Positions 54,862-64,000 of a stretch of DNA of 64,000 nucleotides are shown piece by piece. Below the pieces are notes generated by a model. It ran no database searches. It worked only from the letters and a program-made list of their open reading frames with translations, and was not told the origin of the DNA. Position numbers and translations under genes: made by a program. This stretch comes from an uncultured Fluviicola sp. (GTDB lineage Bacteria; Bacteroidota; Bacteroidia; Flavobacteriales; Crocinitomicaceae): assembly GCF_946478805.1 (NCBI RefSeq), contig NZ_CAMLDC010000024.1, positions 8,030 to 72,029 on the forward strand. The letters run 5' to 3'. The stretch's first letter is position 1. Each line of letters starts with the position of its first letter.

Positions 54862-55019
54862 GCGGTTGTTTTCTGAAGAATACAATTCTTTGCGTTATCA
54901 GTTCAAAATAAGATTTGATTGGTCGAATGAATTGATTGAAAGATGCGTTTAGGAAATTTGCATGTAATTCGGTATTTGCAATTCGGCATTCGTAATTCGA
55001 AAAGTGTTATTTTCGTTGT

Positions 55020-56030
55020 ATGTCTCAGGTAGCGCAACTTTATAAATATAATTTGGACACTTTTTCGTTGGAGAAGAATTCGGAAGAGTATTTTGCAGCA
55101 CATTTCAATCCGTTTGAGGATATGAATTCCACGTATTGGTTGAATTTTCATTCGATGAAAGACAAAAAGTCGATTATCAAGTTGTGCGACAGGTTATGTA
55201 TTGACAAATTACTTCAGGAAGATTTGTTTGCAGAAACCAAGCGCACCCGCCTGGAAGAGTATTCCGATTACGTGTTCTTCAGTATTATTTCCGCTCTTCC
55301 TAAGGAAGGGTTGAATAATTACGATTTGACGAAAGAACGAATCAGTTTCATTATTGGGGATAATTACCTGATTTCTTTCCAGGAAAAACCTTCAGACCAC
55401 TTTCCGACAGTTCGGGAACGGATTGAGTACAAGCGTGGAAAAGTTCGTTTCAAAGGACCTGATTTTCTCTTGTTCCGGATGTTGGAAGCGATTATCGATA
55501 ATTACACGGAAGTGGTGGAAGAGATTTCCATTAATATCGAATTGCTGGATAATATCGTGCTTCGAAATCCGAAAAGTGAAGTGCTTCGGAAGGTTGAATG
55601 GGAAAAACGAAAATTGCTTGATTTGCGGAAGATAGTTTTCCCGATGAAAGAGTTGATGGGGCAATTGGATCGGGTTGAAAATGAACTGATCATTGAAGAT
55701 AATATTCATTATTTCCGGGAGCTGAAGGATACATGTTACAGTTTGATTGACGAAATCGAATCGCAAAAGCAAATGCTCGATGGTGTTGCCAATCTGTATT
55801 ATGCAATCCAGGGACAGCGCATGAATGAGATCATGAAAGTGTTAACGGTGACAAGCGCGATATTCATCCCGCTGACATTTATTGTTGGAGTTTACGGAAT
55901 GAACTTCGAGAATATGCCTGAATTGAAAAGGCACGATGGCTACTATATAATTTGGGGAATCATGATTTTCATCACAACCGCTTTGGTATTTGTCTTCTGG
56001 AAAAGAGGCTGGTTAAAACGCAATGATTAA
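55020..56030 (+). CDS. corA: CorA-family magnesium/cobalt transporter
   Basis: A 336-aa channel. The large N-terminal cytoplasmic domain is helical (about 1-275) and ends in two membrane helices. The signature YGMNFENMPE (about 293-302) follows the first helix, with the GMN selectivity filter. It imports Mg2+. A TATTTTCG -7-like element is 4-12 nt upstream of the ATG at 55020. It overlaps the next minus-strand gene by 4 bp. Confidence 0.93.
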   Translation: MSQVAQLYKYNLDTFSLEKNSEEYFAAHFNPFEDMNSTYWLNFHSMKDKKSIIKLCDRLCIDKLLQEDLFAETKRTRLEEYSDYVFFSIISALPKEGLNNYDLTKERISFIIGDNYLISFQEKPSDHFPTVRERIEYKRGKVRFKGPDFLLFRMLEAIIDNYTEVVEEISINIELLDNIVLRNPKSEVLRKVEWEKRKLLDLRKIVFPMKELMGQLDRVENELIIEDNIHYFRELKDTCYSLIDEIESQKQMLDGVANLYYAIQGQRMNEIMKVLTVTSAIFIPLTFIVGVYGMNFENMPELKRHDGYYIIWGIMIFITTALVFVFWKRGWLKRND

Positions 56031-56347
56031 ACGTGACCGATCAACTGGTTTGCGTGTAGCATAAAACGCGATTCCTCCAGTAGCTGATAAAGCAGGATCC
56101 ATTCTTTTTGATTAAATGCGAGAACCATTTTGGAGTTGTCTGTATGCATGTATATCTTTTCTCCGGTTTCTTTTTTCTCTTCGTAGTGCATGGAGTGAAT
56201 CTGGTGAACTTGGTCTGTAAACCGAATAAAATCGTCAGAGGAAAGAATCAGTACCACGCTTCCGAATCCAAGATGGAATTGTTCGCAGTTTTTACATTGA
56301 ATAAGGCATCCGAAGGAATTATTGCCGATTGTTTTGTAATGACACAT
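56027..56347 (-). CDS. DUF6686-like hypothetical protein, 106 aa
   Basis: A small Cys-containing protein. The N-terminus CLIQCKNCEQFHLGFGSVVLILSSDDF suggests a zinc site (CxxC) with a helical body, as in the Bacteroidota-specific family I recall as DUF6686 (name not certain). Function unknown. It is convergent with corA, overlapping by 4 bp. Confidence 0.6.
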   Translation of the reverse strand: MCHYKTIGNNSFGCLIQCKNCEQFHLGFGSVVLILSSDDFIRFTDQVHQIHSMHYEEKKETGEKIYMHTDNSKMVLAFNQKEWILLYQLLEESRFMLHANQLIGHV

Positions 56348-56465
56348 GGAGTTTGTTTTCGGTAAAATTATTGTTTGGAATGATTCTAAACAATACCCAA
56401 AAAGCGGTATAATTTTTCACTGCGAAATTAACCTTGCATCGTTCATAACTCTTAATAAATCATGG

Positions 56466-56495
56466 TTTAAATATAGCTTTCCGTTAGTATCTTTG
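56466..56495 (+). promoter_or_regulatory. parE promoter (-33 TTTA, -7 TATCTTTG)
   Basis: TTTA at 56466-56469 and TATCTTTG at 56488-56495 have an 18-nt gap; the ATG follows 23 nt later. Confidence 0.6.
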
Positions 56496-56518
56496 GGAAC
56501 TTATCAGAATCCGTTATT

Positions 56519-58423
56519 ATGGCTGAAAATCAATATACTGAAGACAATATACGATCTCTGGACTGGAAGGAGCATATTCGCCTGAGACCCGGTATGTATA
56601 TCGGGAAATTGGGGGATGGTGCTTCTGCTGATGATGGGATTTATATTTTGGTGAAGGAGATTGTCGATAATTCCGTTGACGAATTCGTCATGGGGAATGG
56701 AAAACGTATCGATATCAAAGTGAAAGATGGGAAGGTCTCAGTTCGTGATTATGGACGTGGGATTCCTTTAGGAAAAGTGATCGAATGTGTTTCTCAGATC
56801 AATACGGGTGGGAAATACGATTCGAAAGCATTTAAGAAATCTGTCGGATTGAATGGAGTAGGAACAAAGGCTGTAAATGCATTGAGTGATTACTTCATGG
56901 TGTATTCTGTGCGGGAAGGAGAAAAGAAACAGGTAGTGTTTTCACGAGGTGAATTAACGGAAGATCTGCCTTTAAGCAAAACCGATGAGGTAAATGGGAC
57001 TTATTTCGAGTTTATTCCGGATGAATCTATCTTCAAGAAATTTGCGTTCAAAATGCCTTACCTGATCAAGATGTTTTGGAATTATTGCTATTTGAATCGC
57101 GGTTTGGCAATTTACTTCAATGGCGAAAAATACCAATCGAAAGACGGATTGAAGGATTTGTTGGAAGACAACATGGATGGAGATCCTTTGTACCCGATTA
57201 TCCACTTGGAAGGTGACGATATCGAAGTTGCTTTCACACATGGTAAAACCTACGGTGAAGACTATTATTCCTTCGTGAATGGTCAGCACACAACTCAAGG
57301 AGGAACTCATCAAAGCGCATTCAGGGAATCCATTGCGAAAGTGATTCGTGATTTCTATAAAAAGGATTATGATGCTTCGGATATCCGTCAATCCATCGTT
57401 GCGGCAATTGCCGTAAAGGTGATCGAACCGGTATTTGAGTCTCAGACAAAAACAAAATTGGGGTCCCAGGAAATCGAGCCGGATGGAAAATCCATGCGTG
57501 CCTTTATCAATGATTTCCTGAAAGATAAATTGGATAATTACTTGCACCGTCACCCGGATGTTGCGGATACTCTGGAAAAGAAAATCAAGCAATCGGAGCG
57601 TGAGCGTAAGGAATTGTCCGGAATTCGAAAATTGGCACGTGATAGAGCGAAGAAAGCGAGTCTGCACAACAAGAAATTACGTGATTGCAGAAGTCACCTG
57701 ACGGATCTCAAAGATGAAAAACGTGAAATGACGACCTTGTTCATTACGGAGGGAGATTCTGCGAGCGGATCGATCACGAAGTCGCGGGATGTGAACACGC
57801 AAGCGGTGTTTTCGTTGCGTGGTAAGCCATTGAACTGTTACGGATTGACCAAAAAAGTGGTCTATGAAAATGAAGAGTTCAACCTGATTCAGGCGGCTTT
57901 GGATATCGAAGAGGACATGGATAATTTGCGGTATAATAACATTGTGATCGCTACCGATGCCGATGTCGATGGAATGCATATCCGCTTGCTATTATTGACG
58001 TTTTTCCTGCAGTTCTTCCCGGATTTGGTGAAACGGAACCATGTGTATGTATTGCAGACACCTTTGTTCCGTGTTCGGAATAAAAAGAAAACGATCTACT
58101 GTTATTCCGACGAAGAACGGAGAGCTGCAATTTCTGAATTAGGTAAAAATCCGGAGATCACCCGATTTAAAGGATTGGGAGAGATTTCACCTGATGAGTT
58201 CAAACACTTTATCGGGGATGACATCCGCCTGGAGCCGGTTCTTTTGACAAAAGATGCATCCATAGATTCCATTTTGTCCTATTTCATGGGTAAAAACACC
58301 CCCGAACGCCAGGATTTCATTATTGAAAATCTTCGTGTGGAAAAAGATGAAGGAAAGAATGTGGATCTGGAGAGTTCCGAACCGGAAGATGAAAGTACTG
58401 AACCAATTGAAAAAGCTTCTTAA
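56519..58423 (+). CDS. parE: DNA topoisomerase IV subunit B
   Basis: ATPase subunit of topoisomerase IV, which unlinks daughter chromosomes. 634 aa, GHKL ATPase with [16 protein letters not shown] (Glu catalytic), [10 protein letters not shown] and the [14 protein letters not shown] loop; the TOPRIM motif [12 protein letters not shown] is near residue 407 and [12 protein letters not shown] near 478. The [12 protein letters not shown] linker precedes it. parC starts 3 nt downstream. Confidence 0.93.
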   Translation: MAENQYTEDNIRSLDWKEHIRLRPGMYIGKLGDGASADDGIYILVKEIVDNSVDEFVMGNGKRIDIKVKDGKVSVRDYGRGIPLGKVIECVSQINTGGKYDSKAFKKSVGLNGVGTKAVNALSDYFMVYSVREGEKKQVVFSRGELTEDLPLSKTDEVNGTYFEFIPDESIFKKFAFKMPYLIKMFWNYCYLNRGLAIYFNGEKYQSKDGLKDLLEDNMDGDPLYPIIHLEGDDIEVAFTHGKTYGEDYYSFVNGQHTTQGGTHQSAFRESIAKVIRDFYKKDYDASDIRQSIVAAIAVKVIEPVFESQTKTKLGSQEIEPDGKSMRAFINDFLKDKLDNYLHRHPDVADTLEKKIKQSERERKELSGIRKLARDRAKKASLHNKKLRDCRSHLTDLKDEKREMTTLFITEGDSASGSITKSRDVNTQAVFSLRGKPLNCYGLTKKVVYENEEFNLIQAALDIEEDMDNLRYNNIVIATDADVDGMHIRLLLLTFFLQFFPDLVKRNHVYVLQTPLFRVRNKKKTIYCYSDEERRAAISELGKNPEITRFKGLGEISPDEFKHFIGDDIRLEPVLLTKDASIDSILSYFMGKNTPERQDFIIENLRVEKDEGKNVDLESSEPEDESTEPIEKAS

Positions 58424-58425
58424 AG

Positions 58426-61164
58426 ATGAGTGAAGACGAAATCGGGCCGGTCGATCCGGAAAATGATGATTTGAATAACGATGGAGGAGGAGAAGAAGAA
58501 TCTTCTTTCGGTACGGATGATCACAAGCACGTCGATGAAAATATTATTCCGTTAAGTGGGTTGTATGAGAATTGGTTTTTGGATTATGCCTCCTACGTGA
58601 TCTTGGAACGCGCAGTTCCTTCCTTGCACGATGGTTTCAAACCGGTTCAAAGAAGAATTCTGCATTCCATGAAGGAATTGGATGATGGACGTTACAACAA
58701 AGTAGCGAACGTGATCGGGAATACGATGAAATATCACCCTCACGGAGATGCTTCAATCGGAGATGCCCTGGTTCAGTTGGGACAAAAGGAATTACTGATT
58801 GATTGCCAGGGAAACTGGGGAAATACCTTGACCGGTGACGGTGCGGCTGCGCCTCGTTACATTGAAGCACGGCTTTCGAAGTTTGCAAGTCATGTGGTCT
58901 TTAATCCCAAAACAACCAACTGGTTGCTGAGTTATGACGGACGAAATAAGGAACCGGATAACTTACCGGTAAAATTCCCTATCCTGCTTGCTCAAGGTGC
59001 AGAAGGTATCGCGGTCGGGATGGCGTGTAAGATCTTACCGCATAACTTTAATGAACTGATCGAACAGTCAATCAATCACCTGCGTGGAAAGAAAGTGGAG
59101 ATTTTCCCTGACTTCCTGGTTGGTGGTATGGCGGATTTCACCAATTACAACGATGGTCTGAGAGGAGGAAAAGTTCGTGTTCGTGCAAAGATTAAAAAGG
59201 TTGATAATAAAACCTTGATGATCAACGAGATTCCTTTTGGATGCACAACCTCTTCATTGATTGAAAGTGTTATTAAAGCAAATGACAAGGGAAAGATCAA
59301 GGTAAAGAAAATTGAAGATAATACAGCTGCAGATGCAGAAATCGTAATTCATTTGGCTCCCGGGGTTTCACCGGATAAAACGATCGATGCATTGTATGCA
59401 TTTACGGATTGTGAAGTCTCGATTTCTCCGAATGCTTCTGTGATCGATGGGGATACGCCTCGTTTTATGGGAGTTTCTGAAATCCTGAAAGTCAATACCG
59501 ATAATACACTGACCTTACTTCGGAAGGAACTTGAAATTCGATTGGCTGAATTGGAGGCGCAATGGCATTTTTCAACCTTGGAGAAGATTTTCATCCGGGA
59601 GGAAATGTACATTGATTTCAAGTTGTATTCCGACAAGGATGGCCTGTACAAATACATGTACAAACGCTTCGAGAAATTCAAGAAACAGTTTATCCGCGAG
59701 ATCGTAGATGAAGATTTGCAGCGTTTGACCCAGATTCCAATGATCCGTATTACCCGTTTCGATTCGGATAAAGCAGACGATTTGATCGCTAAGCTGGAAG
59801 CCGAGATGGAAGAGGTGAAGAAGAACCTGGAAAACCTGGTTGAATACGCAATCGATTATTACAAGGATCTGAAAAAGCGTTTTGGAGCCGGAAAAGAGCG
59901 CAGAACGGAAATGAAAGTTTTCGATAACATCGCAGCAACGAAGGTGATTATCGCCAATCGTAAATTGTTTGTGGATATTGAAGAAGGATTCATTGGTTGG
60001 GGATTGAAAAAGACTGAAGCTGTCAACGATTGTTCTGAAATTGATGATATTATCGTTTTCTTCGATACGGGAAAATTCATTGTGACCAAAGTTTCTGAAA
60101 AGAAATTCGTCGGTAAGGGAATTGTTCACGCGGATGTTTGGAAGAAAGGTGATAAACGAACAATCTATCATGTGATGTACCAGGATGGTGCAGGCGGAGC
60201 TACGATGATGAAACGTTTTTTCGTGAATTCGGTCACGCGTGACACGGAATATGATTTGACCCGCGGAATCAAAGGTTCCAAATTGTTGTATTTCTCGGTA
60301 CATCCGAATGGAGAACGTGAAGTCGTTTCAGTGATGCTTCGTCCGAGACCGCATTTGAAACGCCTGCGTTGGGATGTGGATTTGGGAGATCTGTTGATCA
60401 AAGGCCGCCAGTCTGCTGGAAATCGGGTTACGAAAGAAATTGTTCAGAAGATCACACAGAAAGAAGTAGGAGGTTCAACACTTGCTGCACGGAAGATCTG
60501 GTATGATACCGTGGTTGGAAGATTGAACGACGAAGGAAGAGGAAAATTCCTGGGTTCGTTCAAAGGAGAAGATCGCTTGCTGACCTTATATAAGAATGGG
60601 GATTACCGGCTTTCTACATTTGACTTGGGGAACCATTTTGATGAGGACATGATCCACATTGAAAAATGGGTTCCGGACAGACCGATTTCTGCGGTTTACT
60701 TTGACGGCGAAAAGGAAATGCATTACGTGAAACGTTTTACGTGTGAAATCACAACAGACAAGCGGGTATCTTATATTTCGGAAACGGAAGGTTCTTACCT
60801 GGATTGTGTTTCTACTGCCTTCAATCCTATTGTCCGGATCGTTTACAATAAGCTTCTGAAGGAAACAAAAAACCTGCCTGATAATGAAGTTGCTTTGGCA
60901 GATTTTATCGATGTCAAGGGAATGAAAGCGCAAGGAAACCAATTGACGAAATTGAAAGTCAAGGAAGTGGTGCTGACACATGAGATCGAAGGTTCCGAGC
61001 CTTGGCCTGATGAAGAACCATTGGAATTGGAAATTGATCACACGGATGAGGATCCGGATAGTGATACGGATGTTTCCGGAGAAGGTGGAGAAGATACTCC
61101 GACCATCGAATGGGATTTGACAAAAGATTCCGATGATCCGGATGATCAACCGACATTGTTTTAA
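58426..61164 (+). CDS. parC: DNA topoisomerase IV subunit A
   Basis: DNA-cutting subunit. 912 aa; catalytic Tyr145 in APRYIEARLSKFA, with GDASIGDALVQLGQ and GKEPD-type elements before and after. The C-terminal beta-pinwheel carries repeats with a long acidic tail (EDPDSDTDVSGEG). The first ~40 residues are acidic. Longer than E. coli ParC (752 aa), as usual for Bacteroidota. Followed by a terminator at 61172-61202. Confidence 0.93.
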   Translation: MSEDEIGPVDPENDDLNNDGGGEEESSFGTDDHKHVDENIIPLSGLYENWFLDYASYVILERAVPSLHDGFKPVQRRILHSMKELDDGRYNKVANVIGNTMKYHPHGDASIGDALVQLGQKELLIDCQGNWGNTLTGDGAAAPRYIEARLSKFASHVVFNPKTTNWLLSYDGRNKEPDNLPVKFPILLAQGAEGIAVGMACKILPHNFNELIEQSINHLRGKKVEIFPDFLVGGMADFTNYNDGLRGGKVRVRAKIKKVDNKTLMINEIPFGCTTSSLIESVIKANDKGKIKVKKIEDNTAADAEIVIHLAPGVSPDKTIDALYAFTDCEVSISPNASVIDGDTPRFMGVSEILKVNTDNTLTLLRKELEIRLAELEAQWHFSTLEKIFIREEMYIDFKLYSDKDGLYKYMYKRFEKFKKQFIREIVDEDLQRLTQIPMIRITRFDSDKADDLIAKLEAEMEEVKKNLENLVEYAIDYYKDLKKRFGAGKERRTEMKVFDNIAATKVIIANRKLFVDIEEGFIGWGLKKTEAVNDCSEIDDIIVFFDTGKFIVTKVSEKKFVGKGIVHADVWKKGDKRTIYHVMYQDGAGGATMMKRFFVNSVTRDTEYDLTRGIKGSKLLYFSVHPNGEREVVSVMLRPRPHLKRLRWDVDLGDLLIKGRQSAGNRVTKEIVQKITQKEVGGSTLAARKIWYDTVVGRLNDEGRGKFLGSFKGEDRLLTLYKNGDYRLSTFDLGNHFDEDMIHIEKWVPDRPISAVYFDGEKEMHYVKRFTCEITTDKRVSYISETEGSYLDCVSTAFNPIVRIVYNKLLKETKNLPDNEVALADFIDVKGMKAQGNQLTKLKVKEVVLTHEIEGSEPWPDEEPLELEIDHTDEDPDSDTDVSGEGGEDTPTIEWDLTKDSDDPDDQPTLF

Positions 61165-61171
61165 ATAATTG

Positions 61172-61202
61172 AAAGTCTCCTCGTTCTGTTCGGGGAGACT
61201 TT
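61172..61202 (+). terminator. Rho-independent terminator of parE-parC
   Basis: AAAGTCTCCTCG pairs with CGGGGAGACTTT (one T-G) around TTCTGTT, followed by TTTTTG. Confidence 0.85.
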
Positions 61203-61233
61203 TTTGTATTCTACCTTCTATGTTTTTGAATCT

Positions 61234-61279
61234 AAGTTATACCTTTTAGTATTATACTGTTTGGTATTATACTGTTTGG
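61234..61279. repeat. 15-bp tandem repeats upstream of the ATPase gene
   Basis: Two exact units TATTATACTGTTTGG (61250-61264, 61265-61279) and a third degenerate unit before them, 22 nt before the ATG of the ATPase. Probably regulator sites or part of the promoter. Confidence 0.75.
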
Positions 61280-61301
61280 TAGAAAATTTGTATATTTAAT
61301 C

Positions 61302-62486
61302 ATGCACGAAGTCTATTCACCATTCATATTTGGAAACACGGTAAGCGTTGACGCTTACACAAATCGGGAGGATGAAGCATATCGCCTGAAACAAAACTTG
61401 TTGGGTGGAATCAATACCATCCTTATTTCTCCTCGTCGCTGGGGGAAATCCTCATTGGTTGAACGTGTTCTGATCGACATCAATAAATCGGACAAGAAAT
61501 ATAAGACTGTTTTGCTCGACCTGTTTACTGTGAATAACGAAGTGGAATTTTTTGAGCTGTTCACGCGGGAAGTGATCAAGGCAACATCTACAAAATGGGA
61601 AGACTGGCTTCACGATACGAAAAGTTTCCTGTCCAACCTGGTACCTACTGTTCATGTAGGAGTAAATCCCCATTTGGATTTTACCATTAAGTATGAACAT
61701 GAAAAGGTACGTGAGTTTGCAGATGAAATTCTGAACTTACCCGAACGCATTGCAAAAGAAAAAGGAATTCGATTGGTCATTTGCCTGGATGAGTTTCAGA
61801 ATTTGACAAACCTGGTTGGATATGAACCTTTAGAGAAGAAAATGCGTGCCGTTTGGCAACGGCAAAAGTTGGTTTCCTATTGTTTGTTCGGAAGTAAACG
61901 GCATATGCTGGAAGAAATTTTCAATAATCCTTCCAAACCCTTTTATCGTTTTGGAGATCTCATGTTATTGCCCAAGATCAAGGAGGGAGCATGGGTCAAA
62001 TTCATACAATCCAGTTTCAGGAAGACCGGGAAACAGATTTCAAAAGAAATGGCCACGATCATTCCCGGATTGATGAAAAACCATTCATGGTATGTGCAAC
62101 AACTTTCTCATTATGTCTGGAACCAAAACCGTTCAGGTGCTGTGGACAGGCAGATCATCCAAACCGCATTATCGGAATTGATCTATGCGAACCAACCCTT
62201 GTACCAGCGGGAAATTGAAGGGATGAGTTCGACGCAAGTGAATCTGTTGAAAGCCATCTACAAGAAAGAGAAGCAATTGACTGCCGCTGGAGTGATGCGC
62301 ACTTATGCATTGGGAACACCAAGAAACGTTTCGAAAAACCGGTTGATCCTGGAAGGACGGGATATGATTATCAAAGACGAGAATGGGATCTACGAATTCC
62401 TGGATCCGGCTTTTGAATTGTGGTTTGGAAAACAGTATTTCCAGGTTCCATGGGAAACAGGATTGTTAATCGATAAACAATCTTAG
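61302..62486 (+). CDS. Archaeal-type AAA ATPase with winged-helix C-terminus
   Basis: A 394-aa protein. Walker A SPRRWGKSSLVE (43-54, Lys49), Walker B LVICLDEFQN (about 160-169) and a C-terminal winged helix (about 305-370; QVNLLKAIYKKEK). Family of Orc1/STAND-like ATPases with unknown partner; such proteins occur in many paralogues in Bacteroidota and may be linked to mobile or defence functions. The 3' end overlaps the desaturase gene by 4 bp. Confidence 0.82.
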   Translation: MHEVYSPFIFGNTVSVDAYTNREDEAYRLKQNLLGGINTILISPRRWGKSSLVERVLIDINKSDKKYKTVLLDLFTVNNEVEFFELFTREVIKATSTKWEDWLHDTKSFLSNLVPTVHVGVNPHLDFTIKYEHEKVREFADEILNLPERIAKEKGIRLVICLDEFQNLTNLVGYEPLEKKMRAVWQRQKLVSYCLFGSKRHMLEEIFNNPSKPFYRFGDLMLLPKIKEGAWVKFIQSSFRKTGKQISKEMATIIPGLMKNHSWYVQQLSHYVWNQNRSGAVDRQIIQTALSELIYANQPLYQREIEGMSSTQVNLLKAIYKKEKQLTAAGVMRTYALGTPRNVSKNRLILEGRDMIIKDENGIYEFLDPAFELWFGKQYFQVPWETGLLIDKQS

Positions 62487-63550
62487 GCTTTTCCCAATCG
62501 CTTCATGTGTCTGAAATGCGAAGCTAATGCCTTTCCGGTGCTGTCATAAGAATAATAAGTCACGCCGAACTCCTCACACGTTTTTGCTACGATTTTTTGT
62601 ATTTCCGGGTAATGAACATGAGAAACGCGTGGAAAAAGGTGATGTTCAACCTGGAAATTCAATCCACCGACTAACCAACTTACAACTTTACTGTCTACTG
62701 CAAAATCACTTGTTGTAGCCAGCTGATGAACAGCCCATTCGTTGTCAATCAATAAGGATTCATCTTCAGCATGCTCAAATTCCACATTCTCAACAACGTG
62801 CGCCAATTGGAATACGAATGACATGGTCAGACCAAGCATCATGTGCATCAATGTAAATCCGAGAACAGTCCAGCCAAATCCCCAAACGAAAGAAGGTAAC
62901 ATCAGGTACAATCCAAAATAAATAATGCGGGTGGTCCAGAACATTACGTGATCGATGGGTTTCATTTTTCCGACCTCAACAGTGAACCGGGATCCCATAA
63001 TGTAATCTTCAAAATCCTTTACCAAAACCCAGTAAATGGTAGAAATACCGTACAGGAAAGGCAAATAAATGTGTTGGAAACGATGTGCTTTGTAGCGAGG
63101 TTGTGTATCGCTCATTCGCAGGAATGGAGTCTTCGAAATATCGTCGTCAATCCCATCAATGTTCGTGTAAGTATGATGAACCAGGTTGTGTTTCTGTCTC
63201 CACATAAATGCATCACTTCCCAAAGCGTTCATGGATAACCCGAAGAAATAATTCACATTCTTATTGCTGGAGAAAGCTTCGTGACAAGCATCATGCATAA
63301 TGTTGAAACCGACCAATGCCTGAACGAATCCCAAAGATGCGGACAAAAGCAATGCAACGTATCCCGGAATCGGAAGCAACATGATTGTCAGATAAATGGC
63401 AATATAGGTAGCGATAATAATAGTTGCTTTCAGATACAACTTCCAATTTCCCGAGGTTTCCAGTTGATTTTCGTCAAAATAATTCTGAACTGATTTTCTC
63501 AGTGTGGAGAAGAATTCGCCTTGTGGCTTAGAAAACTGAACTTTTTTCAA
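62483..63550 (-). CDS. Acyl-lipid/acyl-CoA fatty acid desaturase
   Basis: A 355-aa membrane di-iron enzyme with three His boxes: HDACH (86-90), HNLVHH (121-126) and QVEHH (about 297-301). About four membrane helices lie between them. It is of the front-end/delta-6-like subclass without a fused cytochrome b5. It inserts a double bond into a membrane fatty acid; regiospecificity unknown. A -7 TAACTTTG is 24 nt upstream. It may cooperate with fabI-derived lipids in adapting membrane fluidity. Confidence 0.92.
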   Translation of the reverse strand: MKKVQFSKPQGEFFSTLRKSVQNYFDENQLETSGNWKLYLKATIIIATYIAIYLTIMLLPIPGYVALLLSASLGFVQALVGFNIMHDACHEAFSSNKNVNYFFGLSMNALGSDAFMWRQKHNLVHHTYTNIDGIDDDISKTPFLRMSDTQPRYKAHRFQHIYLPFLYGISTIYWVLVKDFEDYIMGSRFTVEVGKMKPIDHVMFWTTRIIYFGLYLMLPSFVWGFGWTVLGFTLMHMMLGLTMSFVFQLAHVVENVEFEHAEDESLLIDNEWAVHQLATTSDFAVDSKVVSWLVGGLNFQVEHHLFPRVSHVHYPEIQKIVAKTCEEFGVTYYSYDSTGKALASHFRHMKRLGKA

Positions 63551-63573
63551 GCGTTTTGGATTTTAATACAATA

Positions 63574-63581
63574 CAAAGTTA
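63574..63581 (-). promoter_or_regulatory. -7 element (TAACTTTG) of the desaturase gene
   Basis: Minus-strand TAACTTTG matches TAnnTTTG, 23 nt from the ATG. Confidence 0.6.
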
Positions 63582-63679
63582 AGAAATAAATGTGTTCGAT
63601 TTTGATAAACTCGCTGACAAGCCAATGATTTCAACCTGTTTGAAGGATAATTCATTTTTTTTAAAAGTGAATATTTGTA

Positions 63680-63687
63680 TATCTTTG
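63680..63687 (+). promoter_or_regulatory. -7 element (TATCTTTG) of the rocD leader
   Basis: TATCTTTG matches TAnnTTTG. The predicted start of transcription is about 63692, right before the first leader repeat. Confidence 0.6.
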
Positions 63688-63696
63688 TGTTATCCC

Positions 63697-63761
63697 AAGG
63701 ATGATTTCTCTCCTGCGACTGCAAATGAGGAAAGGATGATTGCTCTCCGTGACGAGTGATG
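63697..63761 (+). promoter_or_regulatory. rocD leader with two direct repeats and tiny reading frames
   Basis: AAGGATGATTTCTCTCC (63697-63713) and AAGGATGATTGCTCTCC (63732-63748) differ at one base. The ATG in each opens a small frame: 63701-63739 (12 codons, two Arg: CGA and AGG) and 63736-63759 (7 codons, one Arg CGT), overlapping as ATGA. A third ATG-ATA-GCT-TAA follows at 63759. It may be an attenuator-type leader for the ornithine aminotransferase; no such element is known to me. Confidence 0.5.
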
Positions 63762-63783
63762 ATAGCTTAAAAAAAGAATTAGT

Positions 63784-64000
63784 ATGGTAGCATTAGACAA
63801 ATTGTCATCGGAAGAATTGATGCAGTTGGAAGACCGTTATGGAGCGCACAATTATCATCCGCTTCCGGTCGTTTTGGCAAAAGGAGAAGGAGTTTATGTT
63901 TGGGATGTGGAAGGAAAAAGATATTTTGATTTCCTATCCGCATATTCAGCAGTGAATCAAGGGCATTGTCACCCGAAAATTGTAAAAGCGTTAACGGATC
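63784..64000 (+). CDS. rocD: Ornithine aminotransferase (5' part, cut by window end)
   Basis: The first 72 codons of a class III aminotransferase that converts ornithine and 2-oxoglutarate to glutamate semialdehyde and glutamate. The N-terminus [39 protein letters not shown] and NQGHCHP is typical of RocD. The PLP lysine lies beyond the window. The ATG at 63784 follows a leader with repeats. Arginine/ornithine catabolism is the likely pathway. Confidence 0.9.
   Translation, partial: MVALDKLSSEELMQLEDRYGAHNYHPLPVVLAKGEGVYVWDVEGKRYFDFLSAYSAVNQGHCHPKIVKALTD

Overview
The window looks like an ordinary chromosomal stretch of a Bacteroidota bacterium, most likely Flavobacteriales and close to Fluviicola/Crocinitomicaceae. 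The placement is inferred from several signs: -7 elements of the TAnnTTTG type with little Shine-Dalgarno sequence, type IX secretion (T9SS) C-terminal domains, PorD and GldI homologues, a TonB receptor with an associated beta-propeller, and the gene order bamD-rpoZ-coaBC-porD-recN. Base composition is moderately AT-rich throughout. I found no tRNA, rRNA, insertion sequence, prophage or CRISPR array.

Layout. 1-2.7 kb: an RluA-type pseudouridine synthase and a Crp/Fnr regulator. 2.7-7.9 kb: a likely Fnr-type regulon with an alpha-oxoamine synthase and PhnA-like protein, then ATP-PEP carboxykinase, GcvH, a 71-aa protein and a spermidine-synthase-like protein. Both groups start from near-identical promoter blocks carrying paired TTGAT-N4-ATCAA sites. 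8.3-17.7 kb: ligA, dapA, two small exported proteins, nrnA, gldI-like and FKBP lipoproteins, an M23/LysM hydrolase and a patatin-like pseudoenzyme. 17.8-22.7 kb: bamD-rpoZ-coaBC-porD-recN. 22.8-31.9 kb: small proteins, fabI, outer-membrane and exported proteins, and a gliding-type PKD protein. 32-34.4 kb: a GbsR-DCC-epimerase operon. 34.5-39.7 kb: a cobalamin-riboswitch operon for vitamin B12 capture. 39.9-50.1 kb: ribH, glmM, MuiA-like, BaiN-like, a peptidase, YigZ and dnaA. 50.5-63.6 kb: thioesterase, arginase-family enzyme, membrane patatin, corA, parE-parC, an AAA ATPase and a desaturase. The window ends inside an ornithine aminotransferase gene (rocD).

The best candidates for less-described biology are: (i) the duplicated Fnr-box promoter block and the unusual gene set behind it; (ii) the riboswitch-controlled B12 operon, in which two surface proteins carry T9SS sorting domains; (iii) a patatin-fold protein that appears to have lost both catalytic residues; (iv) a rocD leader with two near-identical repeats, each opening a tiny reading frame with arginine codons. 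Intergenic DNA also holds several families of palindromic or low-complexity repeats, often at gene ends. All functions are inferred from sequence alone; no database search was run.
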